Shown: positions 37,924-46,699 of the stretch, in pieces
Layout of the letters: every line of letters begins with the position of its first letter
Numbering within the stretch: the stretch's first letter is position 1
NCBI GenBank assembly: GCA_046349255.1
Contig: JAXMCR010000002.1
Coordinates: forward strand, 434,001 to 498,000
Source of the DNA: DAIODI01 sp046349255
GTDB lineage: Bacteria > Pseudomonadota > Alphaproteobacteria > Rhizobiales > Aestuariivirgaceae
DNA: 64,000 nucleotides
Direction of reading: 5' to 3'
Program-made: the position numbers and the translations under genes
The notes under the pieces: generated by a model
Seen by the model: only the letters and a program-made list of their open reading frames with translations
What the model was told of the DNA's origin: nothing
Databases searched by the model: none

Positions 37924-38898
37924 TCACGCGCCGCCCGAATCACGGGGGCGATCGGCCGCCGCGCGCCTTAATCTGTCCAGTATAGCATAGCCGATGCCGG
38001 TTTCCGGAATCCTCATCACGGCGATCGAGGACACGCCTGTCGCGTCGAGTTCGTGCAGCGCATCGAACAAACGGGCCGCGGCGGCCGTCAGATCCCCCGT
38101 CGGCGACAAATTGATTGTCGGGCCTGTGTGCGCCGGTGCTGCTGGGCCGAAGGCGAGCAATCCCTCGCCCTCGGCCGCGCTTTCCGCATCGAGCCTGAGC
38201 CGGGCACGTGGCGCATAATGGCTCTCGAGTTGCCCCGGCGCCAGCGGCGTCGCCTCCCGGTTCTCGGGCGGCTCATCAAGCGGGCGGTCCAGCGCATGTT
38301 CGAGCGCGTCGCGTGTGATGAACCCGGGCCGCAGCAGGAACACCTTGCCGTCGAGGCAGCCAACAACCGTCGATTCGAGCCCGACCGGCGTTGCCCCGCC
38401 GTCGAGCACCGCGGCGATGCGGCCCATCAGCGAGGCCATCACGTGCTCGGCCCGCGTTGGACTGAGCCGTCCCGATGGATTGGCGCTCGGTGCGACGATG
38501 GGACGGCCGGCCGCCACGAGCAGCGCATGGGCGATGGAATGCGCCGGCACGCGCACGGCAAGCGTCGGCAGCCCCGACGATGCGGCGGGCACGATCGCGG
38601 ACGCTTCCGCGCGTGGGAGTACCAGCGTCATTGGACCGGGCCAAAATGCCTCTGCCAGCGTCACGGCGTCGGGCGAGGCGCGAGTCAGCGCGAAGGCGGC
38701 GGCGGAATCGGGAACGTGGACGATGAGCGGGTTGTGCGAGGGACGGCCCTTCGCCCGGTAGAGCGCGTCGACGGCTTTGCTGTTCGTCGCATCCGCGCCC
38801 AAGCCGTAGACCGTCTCGGTCGGAAACGCGACGAGCTGGCCCGCCCGCAGAAGCCGTGCGGCCTCGTCGACGTCCTTGATGAGCAGCGTCAGCGCCAT
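37924..38898 (-). CDS. sua5: L-threonylcarbamoyladenylate synthase (Sua5/YwlC/YrdC)
   Basis: Makes threonylcarbamoyl-AMP from threonine, bicarbonate and ATP for the t6A modification of ANN-decoding tRNAs. The YrdC domain (about residues 8-200) has FPTETVYGLGADATN, KGRPSHNPLIVHV and APSANPSGRLSPT. A C-terminal Sua5 domain follows, reaching 324 residues, so this is the long Sua5 type rather than short YrdC. It lies 19 bases after tlyA on the minus strand. Confidence 0.95.
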   Translation of the reverse strand: MALTLLIKDVDEAARLLRAGQLVAFPTETVYGLGADATNSKAVDALYRAKGRPSHNPLIVHVPDSAAAFALTRASPDAVTLAEAFWPGPMTLVLPRAEASAIVPAASSGLPTLAVRVPAHSIAHALLVAAGRPIVAPSANPSGRLSPTRAEHVMASLMGRIAAVLDGGATPVGLESTVVGCLDGKVFLLRPGFITRDALEHALDRPLDEPPENREATPLAPGQLESHYAPRARLRLDAESAAEGEGLLAFGPAAPAHTGPTINLSPTGDLTAAAARLFDALHELDATGVSSIAVMRIPETGIGYAILDRLRRAAADRPRDSGGA

Positions 38899-38917
38899 GA
38901 CGCGTCTCGCATACGCC

Positions 38918-39658
38918 TCAGCCTTTCCTTGCGGCAAGCAGGAATTCGCGGTTGCCGTCGCCACCTTCGATCGGCGAGTCTGCGATCCCTTGGACCTGCC
39001 AGCCGCAATCGGTTGCGAGCCAATCGCAAACACGGTCGCACACGGCCCGCTGCACGGCCTCGTCCCGAACGATGCCGCCCTTGCCCAACGCTTCTCGCCC
39101 CGCCTCGAATTGCGGCTTGATGAGCGCGACGAGGACCGCGCCCGGCGCGGCAAGTTCGAGCGCCGGCGGCAACGCGAGGGTCAGCGAAATGAAGCTCACG
39201 TCGCACACGATCATTGCTGGCGGAGACGGCAGGTCATTCGATGCCAGATCGCGGGCGTTGAGGCCCTCGATCAGGGTGACGCGCGGATCGGCGCGCAGCG
39301 GTTCCGCCATCTGGCGGTGCCCGACGTCGATCGCCGTCACGTGCCGTGCGCCGCGCTCGAGCAGCACCTGCGTAAAGCCGCCGGTCGAGGCGCCGATGTC
39401 GAGGCAGTCCAGCCCTGCCGGATCGATCGCGAAGCGGTCGAGTGCGTGCACGAGCTTCAGGGCAGCGCGCGAGACGTATCCCGAGGCGGGATCAAAGATG
39501 GAGATGGTGCTCTCGGAGGAAACCATCGCAGCGGGCTTGTCGATCGCCGCGCCGTCCACGGTCACCGCCCCGCGCAGGATGGCGTCCCGGGCGCGTGCGC
39601 GGCTCGGCGAGAGCCCGCGCTCGACGAGCGCGAGGTCGAGCCGCTGTCGTGCGGTCAT
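38918..39658 (-). CDS. tlyA: TlyA-family rRNA methyltransferase
   Basis: Predicted 2'-O-methyltransferase of 16S and 23S rRNA. Residues 3-60 form an S4 RNA-binding domain (LDLALVERGLSPSRARARDAI). An FtsJ-type Rossmann domain follows with the SAM motif CLDIGASTGGFTQVLLERGA. Length is 246 residues. The ATG comes directly after the xseB stop (TAGATG). In many Hyphomicrobiales the dxs gene stands between xseB and tlyA, and here it does not. Confidence 0.92.
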   Translation of the reverse strand: MTARQRLDLALVERGLSPSRARARDAILRGAVTVDGAAIDKPAAMVSSESTISIFDPASGYVSRAALKLVHALDRFAIDPAGLDCLDIGASTGGFTQVLLERGARHVTAIDVGHRQMAEPLRADPRVTLIEGLNARDLASNDLPSPPAMIVCDVSFISLTLALPPALELAAPGAVLVALIKPQFEAGREALGKGGIVRDEAVQRAVCDRVCDWLATDCGWQVQGIADSPIEGGDGNREFLLAARKG

Positions 39659-39907
39659 CTACTTCGGATCGAGCGGCTCGGTGCCGGCCGGTGCGCCGTC
39701 GCGCCCCAGCGCGATCTTTTCGATCCGCGCCTCTGCATCGCGCAGGAGCTGCTCGCAGCGGCCTTTCAACGCTTCGCCGCGCTCATAGATCGCGATCGAA
39801 CTGTTCAGATCGACCTTGCCGGTCTCGAGCCTGCCGACGATCTCCTCGAGTTCCTTGAGCGCGGTCTCGAAATCCATCTCCTCGACGGGACGCAGTTCTG
39901 CGCTCAT
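39659..39907 (-). CDS. xseB: exodeoxyribonuclease VII small subunit
   Basis: The 82-residue helical small subunit of exonuclease VII, which degrades single-stranded DNA together with XseA. The family core FETALKELEEIVGRLETGKVD-type helix and the SIAIYERGEALKGRCEQLL segment are present. The ATG overlaps the upstream HDAC-like stop by four bases, so the two are coupled. xseA is not in the window. Confidence 0.95.
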   Translation of the reverse strand: MSAELRPVEEMDFETALKELEEIVGRLETGKVDLNSSIAIYERGEALKGRCEQLLRDAEARIEKIALGRDGAPAGTEPLDPK

Positions 39908-40875
39908 CGCGTCACCTCCGCCTTCACCTCGTCGAGCCCCTGAGCCGTGCCGCGCATCAGCGCGTTGACGTGAACCGCGGTCGAGCGGGCGAGCGCGGTG
40001 AGATCGTAACCGCCCTCGAGCAGCGAAACGACGCGCCCGTTGCAGTGGCGGTCGGCGATCTCCATCAGGTGGAGCGTCGCCCAGGCGAAATCCTCTTCGG
40101 TGAGTTCGAGCCCGCCAAGCGGGTCGTTCTTGTGGGCGTCGAATCCTGCCGAGATGATGAGGATGTCGGGCCGGTGCGCCGACAGCGCCGGCAGGATCCG
40201 GTCCTTCATCGCCTCGCGGAATTTCAGGCTGCCGTCACCGGGACGCAGCGGGGCGTTCCAGATGTTCCCCTGCCCGGTTTCGCCGATCGCGCCGGTGCCT
40301 GGGTATAGCGGCATCTGGTGCGTCGAGCCGTAGAACATGTCGGGCTCGTTCCAGTAGACGTCCTGGGTGCCGTTGCCGTGGTGGACGTCGAAGTCGATGA
40401 CGGCCGCGCGCGCGACACCGTGCTTCGCCCGGGCGTAGAGGCCGGCAATCGCGGCGGTCGAGAACAGGCAGAAACCCATCGCCCGGGTGCGCTCGGCGTG
40501 GTGGCCGGGCGGGCGCACCGCGCCGAAAACGTTGTCCACGGTGCCGGCCATCACCTCGTCGACGGCGTGGGTCGCGGCGCCGACGGCACGGGTCGCCGCC
40601 TCGAGGCTCGCCTCGTTCATCCAGGTATCGGGATCGAGCGCCACTTCGTCACCGGGGTCGGGCGAGGACCGCTCGATGTGGCGGATGTAGCTTTCCGGGT
40701 GCGCGAGCGCGATGTCGTCGGTACGGCCCATCGCCGCTTCCTCGCGCTTCAGCGGGGCGAAAATCTCGTGGGACAGCGCCTTTTCGATCGCCCGCATGCG
40801 GTCTGGCCGTTCCGGGTGACCCGCCGGCGGGGCGTGCGCCGTAAAGATGGGATGCGTGATGAGAAGTGTCGTCAT
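39904..40875 (-). CDS. histone deacetylase family protein (acetoin utilization/acetylpolyamine amidohydrolase-like)
   Basis: Zinc deacetylase of the arginase/HDAC fold. Landmarks are GHPERPDRMRAIE near the start, RPPGHHAERTRAMGFC with the tandem active-site His pair, and VIDFDVHHGNGTQDVYW with the metal Asp and His. A further metal Asp is in ISAGFDAHKNDPLGGL. Length is 323 residues. The natural substrate in bacteria could be an acetylpolyamine or an acetylated protein. It heads the xseB-tlyA-sua5 run. Confidence 0.92.
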   Translation of the reverse strand: MTTLLITHPIFTAHAPPAGHPERPDRMRAIEKALSHEIFAPLKREEAAMGRTDDIALAHPESYIRHIERSSPDPGDEVALDPDTWMNEASLEAATRAVGAATHAVDEVMAGTVDNVFGAVRPPGHHAERTRAMGFCLFSTAAIAGLYARAKHGVARAAVIDFDVHHGNGTQDVYWNEPDMFYGSTHQMPLYPGTGAIGETGQGNIWNAPLRPGDGSLKFREAMKDRILPALSAHRPDILIISAGFDAHKNDPLGGLELTEEDFAWATLHLMEIADRHCNGRVVSLLEGGYDLTALARSTAVHVNALMRGTAQGLDEVKAEVTR

Positions 40876-40975
40876 GGCGGCACGTTAGCGGTGGAAACCG
40901 ATCGATGAAAGCCAAACCGGCGCGACGCTCGCGCCCCTTGCAATCCGCACAACCGATCGCCACTCTCCGGTTGTC

Positions 40976-42028
40976 ATGCTGAGCCAGATCGACCGTCTGT
41001 CCTATACGGCCCGGCAGGCGGCCCGCGTCGCCTGGTACATGGGCCACTACTTCGCCGCCCAGCCTTACCGGGAGAAGGTTCCCGAAGGCGACGTGCGCCG
41101 CGAGCGGCCGCGCTCGAAGCCGCCCGGCCGCGATGCGATCTTCCGCGCGATGGGTGAACTGTTCGAGCGCGACCTGAAGAACGTCGAGGCGGGTTTCTAC
41201 CCCGTGCCGCGCGACGACGACGGCAACGGCAGCCTCCGCGAACTCGTCCGCCGCAGCCGGAAGTTCTTCGCCGACATCCCGGTGTCCGCCGAGCGCAAGT
41301 CGCAGCGCCGCGGTGCGGAGGTCTATTCGCCGGAACTCGCCGAAAAACTCCCCGCCTATTTCCTGCAGAATTTCCACTACCAGACGGGCGGCTACCTGAC
41401 CGAGGAATCTGCCGAACTCTACGACATGCAGGTCGAGGTCCTGTTCTCGGGCACCGCCAACGCGATGCGCCGCCAGTGCCTCGTGCCGATTGCCGAGTGG
41501 ATGAGGGGCAAGGACCAGCGGAAGGTTTCGGTGGCGGACGTCGCCTGCGGCACCGGCCGGTTCCTGAAGTTCCTGAAGCAGACGTGGCCGCGCGTGCGCG
41601 CCACGGGCACCGACCTCTCGGAGAGCTACCTTGCCGAGGCGCGCCGGCATCTTAATCCGTATACGGACGTCGAGCTGCTGCCGGCGAACGCCGAGGCGCT
41701 GCCGTTTCCGGACGCTTCACTCGACGTCGTCGTGTCGATCTACCTCTTCCACGAGGTGCCGCCGAAGGTACGCCGCATCATCGCGGGTGAATTCGCGCGC
41801 GTTCTGAAACCGGGCGGGCGGCTCGTGTTCATGGACTCGCTCCAGCGCGGCGACACGCCGGATTTCGACGCCCTGCTCGAGGGCTTCCCGCTGAACTTCC
41901 ACGAGCCGTTCTATCCGAGCTACGTCGGGGAAAACCTGCCGGCGATGTTCGAGGTCGCGGGGCTGAGGACCGTGCGCACGGAACCCGTGTTCCTGTCGAA
42001 ACTCGTCGTGGCCGACAAGCCGCTGTGA
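40976..42028 (+). CDS. class I SAM-dependent methyltransferase with extended N-terminus
   Basis: A 350-residue protein. The methyltransferase domain lies at about residues 180-320, with motif I VADVACGTGRFLKFL, an acidic residue after strand 2 (ATGTDLSESYL), and VVVSIYLFHEVPPKVRR plus RVLKPGGRLVFMDS as the post-motif and motif III regions. The first 170 residues are helical and basic and not part of the common fold; they include WYMGHYFAAQPYREKV, which I do not recognise. The substrate is unknown. It is divergent from the HDAC-like gene and convergent with aroC. Confidence 0.8.
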   Translation: MLSQIDRLSYTARQAARVAWYMGHYFAAQPYREKVPEGDVRRERPRSKPPGRDAIFRAMGELFERDLKNVEAGFYPVPRDDDGNGSLRELVRRSRKFFADIPVSAERKSQRRGAEVYSPELAEKLPAYFLQNFHYQTGGYLTEESAELYDMQVEVLFSGTANAMRRQCLVPIAEWMRGKDQRKVSVADVACGTGRFLKFLKQTWPRVRATGTDLSESYLAEARRHLNPYTDVELLPANAEALPFPDASLDVVVSIYLFHEVPPKVRRIIAGEFARVLKPGGRLVFMDSLQRGDTPDFDALLEGFPLNFHEPFYPSYVGENLPAMFEVAGLRTVRTEPVFLSKLVVADKPL

Positions 42029-42035
42029 GGGAACG

Positions 42036-43121
42036 TTAGCCGACCTGCCCGCGATGGCGCAGGAAGTGGTCGGCCAGAACGATCGCCAGCATCGCCTCGC
42101 CGACCGGCACCGCGCGGATGCCGACGCACGGATCGTGCCGGCCCTTGGTGACGATGTCGGTCTCCTCGTTCGATGCCGTGATCGTGCGGCGTGGCGTGAG
42201 GATCGACGACGTCGGCTTCACCGCGAACCGCACGACGATGTCCTGTCCCGTCGAGATGCCGCCGAGGATGCCGCCGGCGTTGTTCGACAGGAAAGTCGGC
42301 TTGCCGTTCTCGATGCGCATCTCGTCGGCGTTCTCCTCGCCTGACAATGCTGCGGCCGCGAAGCCTGCGCCGATCTCGACGCCCTTCACCGCGTTAATGC
42401 TCATCATGGCGGACGCGATATCCTGGTCGAGCTTGCCGTAGATCGGCGCGCCCCAGCCTGCCGGCACGCCCGAGGCGACGACCTCGATGATCGCGCCTGC
42501 CGAGGATCCGGCCTTGCGGACCCCGTCGAGATAGTCCGCCCACTGCCCGGCCGCGACGGGATCGGGCGAGAAGAAGGGATTCTGGTCGACGGCAGCCCAG
42601 TCGAACCGCGTCCGGTCGATTGCGTGCGGGCCGACCTGCACGAGGGCCCCTCGGATGGTGACGCCCGGGACCACCTTGCGCGCAACCGCCCCCGCCGCCA
42701 CGCGCGCCGCCGTCTCGCGCGCCGAGGACCGGCCGCCGCCGCGGTAATCGCGCACGCCGTACTTTGCAGTGTACGTATAGTCCGCGTGACCCGGCCTGAA
42801 ACTGTCGCGGATGTCGGAGTAATCCTTCGAGCGCTGGTCGGTATTCTCGATCATCAGCGCGATCGGCGCGCCGGTGGTTACCGGACCCGCCATCCGCTCG
42901 TCGGCGAACGTGCCGGAGAGGATGCGTACCCGGTCCTCCTCGCGCCGCTGCGTCGTGAAGCGCGACTGGCCGGGCTTCCTCCGGTCGAGCCACGGCTGGA
43001 TGTCGACTTCGGTCAGCGCGATGCCGGGCGGACACCCGTCGACCACGCAGCCGAGGGCCGGGCCATGGCTTTCGCCGAAGGTCGTGACGCGGAACAGGTG
43101 GCCGAAAGTGTTGTGCGACAT
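42036..43121 (-). CDS. aroC: chorismate synthase
   Basis: Last step of the shikimate pathway: 5-enolpyruvylshikimate-3-phosphate to chorismate, with reduced FMN as cofactor. Signatures are GESHGPALGCVVDGCPPG near residue 15, YRGGGRSSARETAARVAAGA in the middle, and RHDPCVGIRAVPVGEAM near the C-terminus. At 361 residues it has normal length. It lies downstream of fabI on the same strand, 35 bases away, so they may share a transcript. Confidence 0.97.
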   Translation of the reverse strand: MSHNTFGHLFRVTTFGESHGPALGCVVDGCPPGIALTEVDIQPWLDRRKPGQSRFTTQRREEDRVRILSGTFADERMAGPVTTGAPIALMIENTDQRSKDYSDIRDSFRPGHADYTYTAKYGVRDYRGGGRSSARETAARVAAGAVARKVVPGVTIRGALVQVGPHAIDRTRFDWAAVDQNPFFSPDPVAAGQWADYLDGVRKAGSSAGAIIEVVASGVPAGWGAPIYGKLDQDIASAMMSINAVKGVEIGAGFAAAALSGEENADEMRIENGKPTFLSNNAGGILGGISTGQDIVVRFAVKPTSSILTPRRTITASNEETDIVTKGRHDPCVGIRAVPVGEAMLAIVLADHFLRHRGQVG

Positions 43122-43155
43122 GGGGCAGGCGTCAGGCGGTCAATGCCTGCCCCCT

Positions 43156-43980
43156 CTACTCGCTGGTGGCGATCGCCGCGAGGTCCGGCGCGCTCGGGTG
43201 TTTCATGCCGACGATGTTGTAGCCGCAGTCGACGTGATGGACCTCGCCGGTGACGCCGCGCCCGAGGTCCGACAGCAGATACATGGCGCTGTCACCCACC
43301 TCGTCAATCGTCACGACACGGCGCAGGGGCGAGTTGTATTCGTTCCAACGCAGGATGTAGCGGAAATCGGAGACGCCGGAGGCGGCGAGCGTCTTGATCG
43401 GGCCGGCGGAGATTGCGTTGACGCGGATGTTCTGCTCGCCGAGGTCGGCCGCCATGTAGCGCACGGACGCCTCGAGCGCGGCCTTGGCGACGCCCATGAC
43501 GTTGTAATGCGGCATCCACTTCTCGGCGCCGTAGTAGGTGAGCGTGAGTAGCGAACCGCCGTGCTTCATCAGCTTCTCAGCGCGCTGGGCGACCGCCGTG
43601 AAGCTGTAGCAGGAGATCAGCAACGTCTTGGAGAAGTTCCCGGCCGTCGTGTCGAGGTACCGGCCGGTAAGCTCGTCCTTGTCGGAGAACGCGATGGCGT
43701 GCACGAGGAAATCGAGGCTGCCCCACACCTTGCCGATCTCGGCGAACACGGCATCGAGCGAGGCTTCGTCCGTCACGTCGCACGGCAGAACGATGTTCGA
43801 GCCGACCTCGTGCGCGAGCGGTTCGACGCGCTTCTTCAGCGCATCTCCCTGGTAGGTGAAGGCGAGATCGGCGCCCTGCCGGCGGCAGGCCTGCGCGATA
43901 CCCCACGCGATCGACCGGTTGTTGGCAACGCCCATGATGAGGCCGTGCTTGCCGGCCATGATCGACCCGGATTGCGCCAT
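43156..43980 (-). CDS. fabI: enoyl-[acyl-carrier-protein] reductase (NADH), FabI type
   Basis: Reduces trans-2-enoyl-ACP in the last step of each fatty-acid elongation cycle. The SDR cofactor motif is GVANNRSIAWGIAQ, and the Y-x6-K pair lies in HYNVMGVAKAAL, the FabI spacing. The upstream partner Tyr is in LTYYGAEKWMPH. Length is 274 residues. The leader directly upstream contains a hairpin plus U-run (see the terminator entry), which suggests transcription attenuation or termination of a leader RNA. Confidence 0.96.
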   Translation of the reverse strand: MAQSGSIMAGKHGLIMGVANNRSIAWGIAQACRRQGADLAFTYQGDALKKRVEPLAHEVGSNIVLPCDVTDEASLDAVFAEIGKVWGSLDFLVHAIAFSDKDELTGRYLDTTAGNFSKTLLISCYSFTAVAQRAEKLMKHGGSLLTLTYYGAEKWMPHYNVMGVAKAALEASVRYMAADLGEQNIRVNAISAGPIKTLAASGVSDFRYILRWNEYNSPLRRVVTIDEVGDSAMYLLSDLGRGVTGEVHHVDCGYNIVGMKHPSAPDLAAIATSE

Positions 43981-43997
43981 GGTCCCGTGATTCCTCG

Positions 43998-44027
43998 AAA
44001 AAACCCCGGGCCTGAAGGGTTCCCGGG
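43998..44027 (-). terminator. terminator-like hairpin in the fabI leader
   Basis: On the minus strand, CCCGGG (44027-44022), an 11-base loop, CCCGGG (44010-44005), one G and then six T. The U-run ends 17 bases before the fabI ATG. There is no upstream minus-strand gene to terminate, since pdxH is divergent, so it must act on the fabI leader itself. Confidence 0.5.
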
Positions 44028-44162
44028 TGAAGCGGGCTGCAATTTACACAAATGACATGCCCGGTCCACAGGAAAGCACCGGGTACGGATTTCCCAGTCG
44101 ATCTCGGGGTTTGGCGGCGGCCCTTCCGTACTGTCCGCGAATGGAGCAAAAGGAAGGAGAAG

Positions 44163-44792
44163 ATGGAGACCGCGATGACCACCGCCACGGCAACCGCCGA
44201 TTTCACCACCAGGGACGAACCGTTCGCGCTGTTTGCCGAGTGGTACGCGGCGGCGGAAGGCTCCGAGCCGAACGACCCGAACGCGATGTGCCTGTCGACC
44301 GTCGATCCCGACGGCCTGCCCAACAGCCGCATGGTGCTGCTGAAGGGGTTCGATGCGGCGGGTTTCGTGTTTTACACGAACTTCGAAAGCCAGAAGGGCC
44401 AGGAGATCCTCGCCAACCCCAAGGCCGCGATCTGCTTTCACTGGAAGTCGCTGCGCCGCCAGGTGCGCGTGCGGGGGCTTGTCGAGGAAGTGTCGGGCGA
44501 GGAGGCGGACGCGTACTACAACTCCCGGCCGCGTGACAGTCGCATCGGCGCCTGGGCGTCGAAGCAGTCCCGTCCCCTCGAAAGCCGGTTCGCGCTGGAA
44601 AAAGCCGTCGCGCGATATGCGGCGCAGTATGCGATCGGAACCATTCCGCGTCCGGAGTATTGGGGCGGTTTCCGGATCCGCCCGGTGCAGATCGAGTTCT
44701 GGCAGGACCGGCCGTTCCGCCTGCACGACCGGCTGGTGTTCCGGCGTGAGCAACCGGACGCACCGTGGACCAGCAGCCGCCTCTATCCGTGA
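44163..44792 (+). CDS. pdxH: pyridoxamine 5'-phosphate oxidase
   Basis: FMN enzyme that makes pyridoxal 5'-phosphate from pyridoxine or pyridoxamine phosphate. Conserved blocks are DPNAMCLSTVDPDGLPNSRMVLLKGFD, FYTNFESQKGQE, and the C-terminal EYWGGFRIRPVQIEFWQ with RLHDRLVFRR. Length is 209 residues. I start at the ATG at 44163 because AGGAAGGAG lies just upstream; the open frame continues further up but without support. An SDR and a PLP-dependent metC gene follow in the same direction, so the enzyme may supply PLP to its neighbour. Confidence 0.95.
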   Translation: METAMTTATATADFTTRDEPFALFAEWYAAAEGSEPNDPNAMCLSTVDPDGLPNSRMVLLKGFDAAGFVFYTNFESQKGQEILANPKAAICFHWKSLRRQVRVRGLVEEVSGEEADAYYNSRPRDSRIGAWASKQSRPLESRFALEKAVARYAAQYAIGTIPRPEYWGGFRIRPVQIEFWQDRPFRLHDRLVFRREQPDAPWTSSRLYP

Positions 44793-44802
44793 AGGACGAT
44801 CG

Positions 44803-45564
44803 ATGAATTCCACCCCTGCCACGCCCGCCGAGCGCCGCACGCTGATCCTGACCGGCGCCTCGCGCGGTATCGGCCATGCGACGGTGAAGCGATTCTCTTC
44901 AGCCGGATGGCGGGTGATCACCTGCTCCCGCCAGCCTTTCCCCGAGGACTGTCCCTGGGAGGCAGGCCCGGAGGACCACATCGTCATCGACCTCGAGAAC
45001 CCAGCGGACGTCGAACGTGGCATCTCGGAGATGCACGAGAAGCTCAAGGAACAGGGCGGCCGCCTCGACGCGCTCGTCAACAACGCCGCGATCTCGCCGA
45101 AGAAGGCCGGGGGCGCGCGCCTCAACTCGCTCGACACGACGCTCGCCGACTGGCAGCGCGTGTTCCAGGTGAATTTCTACGCGCCGGTCATGCTCGCCCG
45201 CGGGCTGATCGAGGAGCTGAAGCGGGCAAAGGGCTCCGTCGTGAACGTCACCTCGATCGCAGGCTCGCGCGTACACCCGTTCGCCGGCGCGGCCTATTCC
45301 ACCTCGAAGGCGGCGCTGCAGGCGCTGACGCGCGAGATGGCGGCGGACTTCGGTCCGCTCGGCGTACGCGTCAACGCGATCTCACCGGGCGAGATCGAAA
45401 CGTCGATCCTGTCGCCTGGCACCGAGAAGATCATCCCGCAGATCCCGCTGCGCCGCCTGGGCCAGCCCGAGGAGGTGGCGAAGGCGATCTACTTCCTGTG
45501 CACCGACGCGTCGTCCTACGTCACGGGCGCGGAGATCCACATCAACGGCGGCCAGCATGTCTGA
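44803..45564 (+). CDS. SDR family oxidoreductase
   Basis: NAD(P)-dependent short-chain dehydrogenase of 253 residues. The cofactor motif is LTGASRGIGHATV (residues 18-30), with NNAAIS in the centre, the catalytic Ser in VNVTSIAGS, and the Tyr-x3-Lys pair in AAYSTSKAALQAL. The C-terminus ends EIHINGGQHV, typical of the classical FabG-like subgroup. The substrate is unknown. The stop overlaps the metC start by eight bases, so the pdxH-SDR-metC genes form a tight operon. Confidence 0.9.
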   Translation: MNSTPATPAERRTLILTGASRGIGHATVKRFSSAGWRVITCSRQPFPEDCPWEAGPEDHIVIDLENPADVERGISEMHEKLKEQGGRLDALVNNAAISPKKAGGARLNSLDTTLADWQRVFQVNFYAPVMLARGLIEELKRAKGSVVNVTSIAGSRVHPFAGAAYSTSKAALQALTREMAADFGPLGVRVNAISPGEIETSILSPGTEKIIPQIPLRRLGQPEEVAKAIYFLCTDASSYVTGAEIHINGGQHV

Positions 45565-46699
45565 AGGTTTGCGGCCCGAGACGATCGCTGCGCGCGGCGT
45601 TCACGGACCGGACCCGGTGACAGGCGCAGTAGCCCCGGCCATCGTACCGGCGACGACCTACGCCCGTGACGCTGACTATGCGATCCGGGGACCGGCCACC
45701 AACTACAGCCGCTACGGTACGCCCACGACCGCCGAGACCGAGGAGACTCTCGCGGCACTCGATGGCGGCGCCGAGGCGCGGCTCTTTGCGTCGGGGATGG
45801 CGGCGATCGTGGCGCTCCTCGAGACGGTGCCGCACGGACGGCACGTTGTCGCGCAGTCGGTGATGTATCACGGCACGCGCACATGGCTTGAGCGGCTCGC
45901 GGCGGAGAAGCGCATAGCGCTGTCGCTTTTCGATCCGGCCGATCCCGGATCGCTCGGTCGCGCCATTCGCCCGGGCGAGACGGACCTCGTGTGGGTCGAG
46001 ACACCGGTGAACCCCGTGTGGGACATCGTGGACATGGCCGAGGCTGCCCGCCTCGCGCACGCCGCGGGTGCGATCCTCGCCGTCGACTCGACGGGCGCGA
46101 GCCCGGCGATCTCGCGTCCGCTCGATCACGGCGCGGACGTCGTGTTCCACTCGGCGACGAAGTACCTCAACGGCCACAGCGACGTGCTCGCCGGCGTGCT
46201 CGTGACAAAGGCGAAGGACGCGCGCTGGGAAGCGGTGTGTGCGTACCGCAGCCTCGCGGGCGCCGTGCTCGCACCGTTCGAGGCATGGCTCCTGCAGCGC
46301 GGCGTGCGCACGCTGTTCGTCCGTGTACGGCAGCAGTCGGAGACGGCGCTGCATCTTGCCCGCCACTTCGAGCATCACCCGGCGCTCGCCGCCGTGCTCT
46401 ATCCGGGGCTGCAGAGCCATCCGGGACATGCGGTTGCACGCCGGCAGATGACGGCGTTCGGCGGCATGATGTCGGTCCAGGTGAAGGGCGGGATGGCGGA
46501 AACGGGCCGGGTTATCCGTGCGCTGAAGGTGTTCGTGCCGGCGACCTCGCTCGGCGGCGTCGAAAGCCTTGCCGAGCATCGCAAGGTGATCGAGGGGCCG
46601 GGAAGCCCGGTTGCCGACAACCTGATCCGCCTGTCGATCGGCCTCGAGGCCCCGGATGATCTCGTCGCCGACCTCGAGCAGGCGCTGAAGGCCGTTTAG
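45557..46699 (+). CDS. metC: cystathionine beta-lyase (trans-sulfuration PLP enzyme)
   Basis: Cleaves cystathionine to homocysteine, pyruvate and ammonia in methionine synthesis. It belongs to the Cys/Met metabolism PLP family. The Schiff-base Lys202 lies in FHSATKYLNGHSDVLAG. The N-terminal YSRYGTPTTAETEETLAAL and the C-terminal SLGGVESLAEH are conserved; the wording LGGVESL fits MetC and its gamma-lyase relatives. Length is 380 residues. A methionine gamma-lyase activity cannot be excluded by sequence alone. It is the last gene of its run; a repeat-filled gap follows. Confidence 0.87.
   Translation: MSEGLRPETIAARGVHGPDPVTGAVAPAIVPATTYARDADYAIRGPATNYSRYGTPTTAETEETLAALDGGAEARLFASGMAAIVALLETVPHGRHVVAQSVMYHGTRTWLERLAAEKRIALSLFDPADPGSLGRAIRPGETDLVWVETPVNPVWDIVDMAEAARLAHAAGAILAVDSTGASPAISRPLDHGADVVFHSATKYLNGHSDVLAGVLVTKAKDARWEAVCAYRSLAGAVLAPFEAWLLQRGVRTLFVRVRQQSETALHLARHFEHHPALAAVLYPGLQSHPGHAVARRQMTAFGGMMSVQVKGGMAETGRVIRALKVFVPATSLGGVESLAEHRKVIEGPGSPVADNLIRLSIGLEAPDDLVADLEQALKAV

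Noticed and set aside
45500..45600. SAM or SAH riboswitch for the methionine gene
   Set aside because: metC overlaps the preceding SDR gene, and no room or conserved riboswitch pairing is visible before the pdxH operon.
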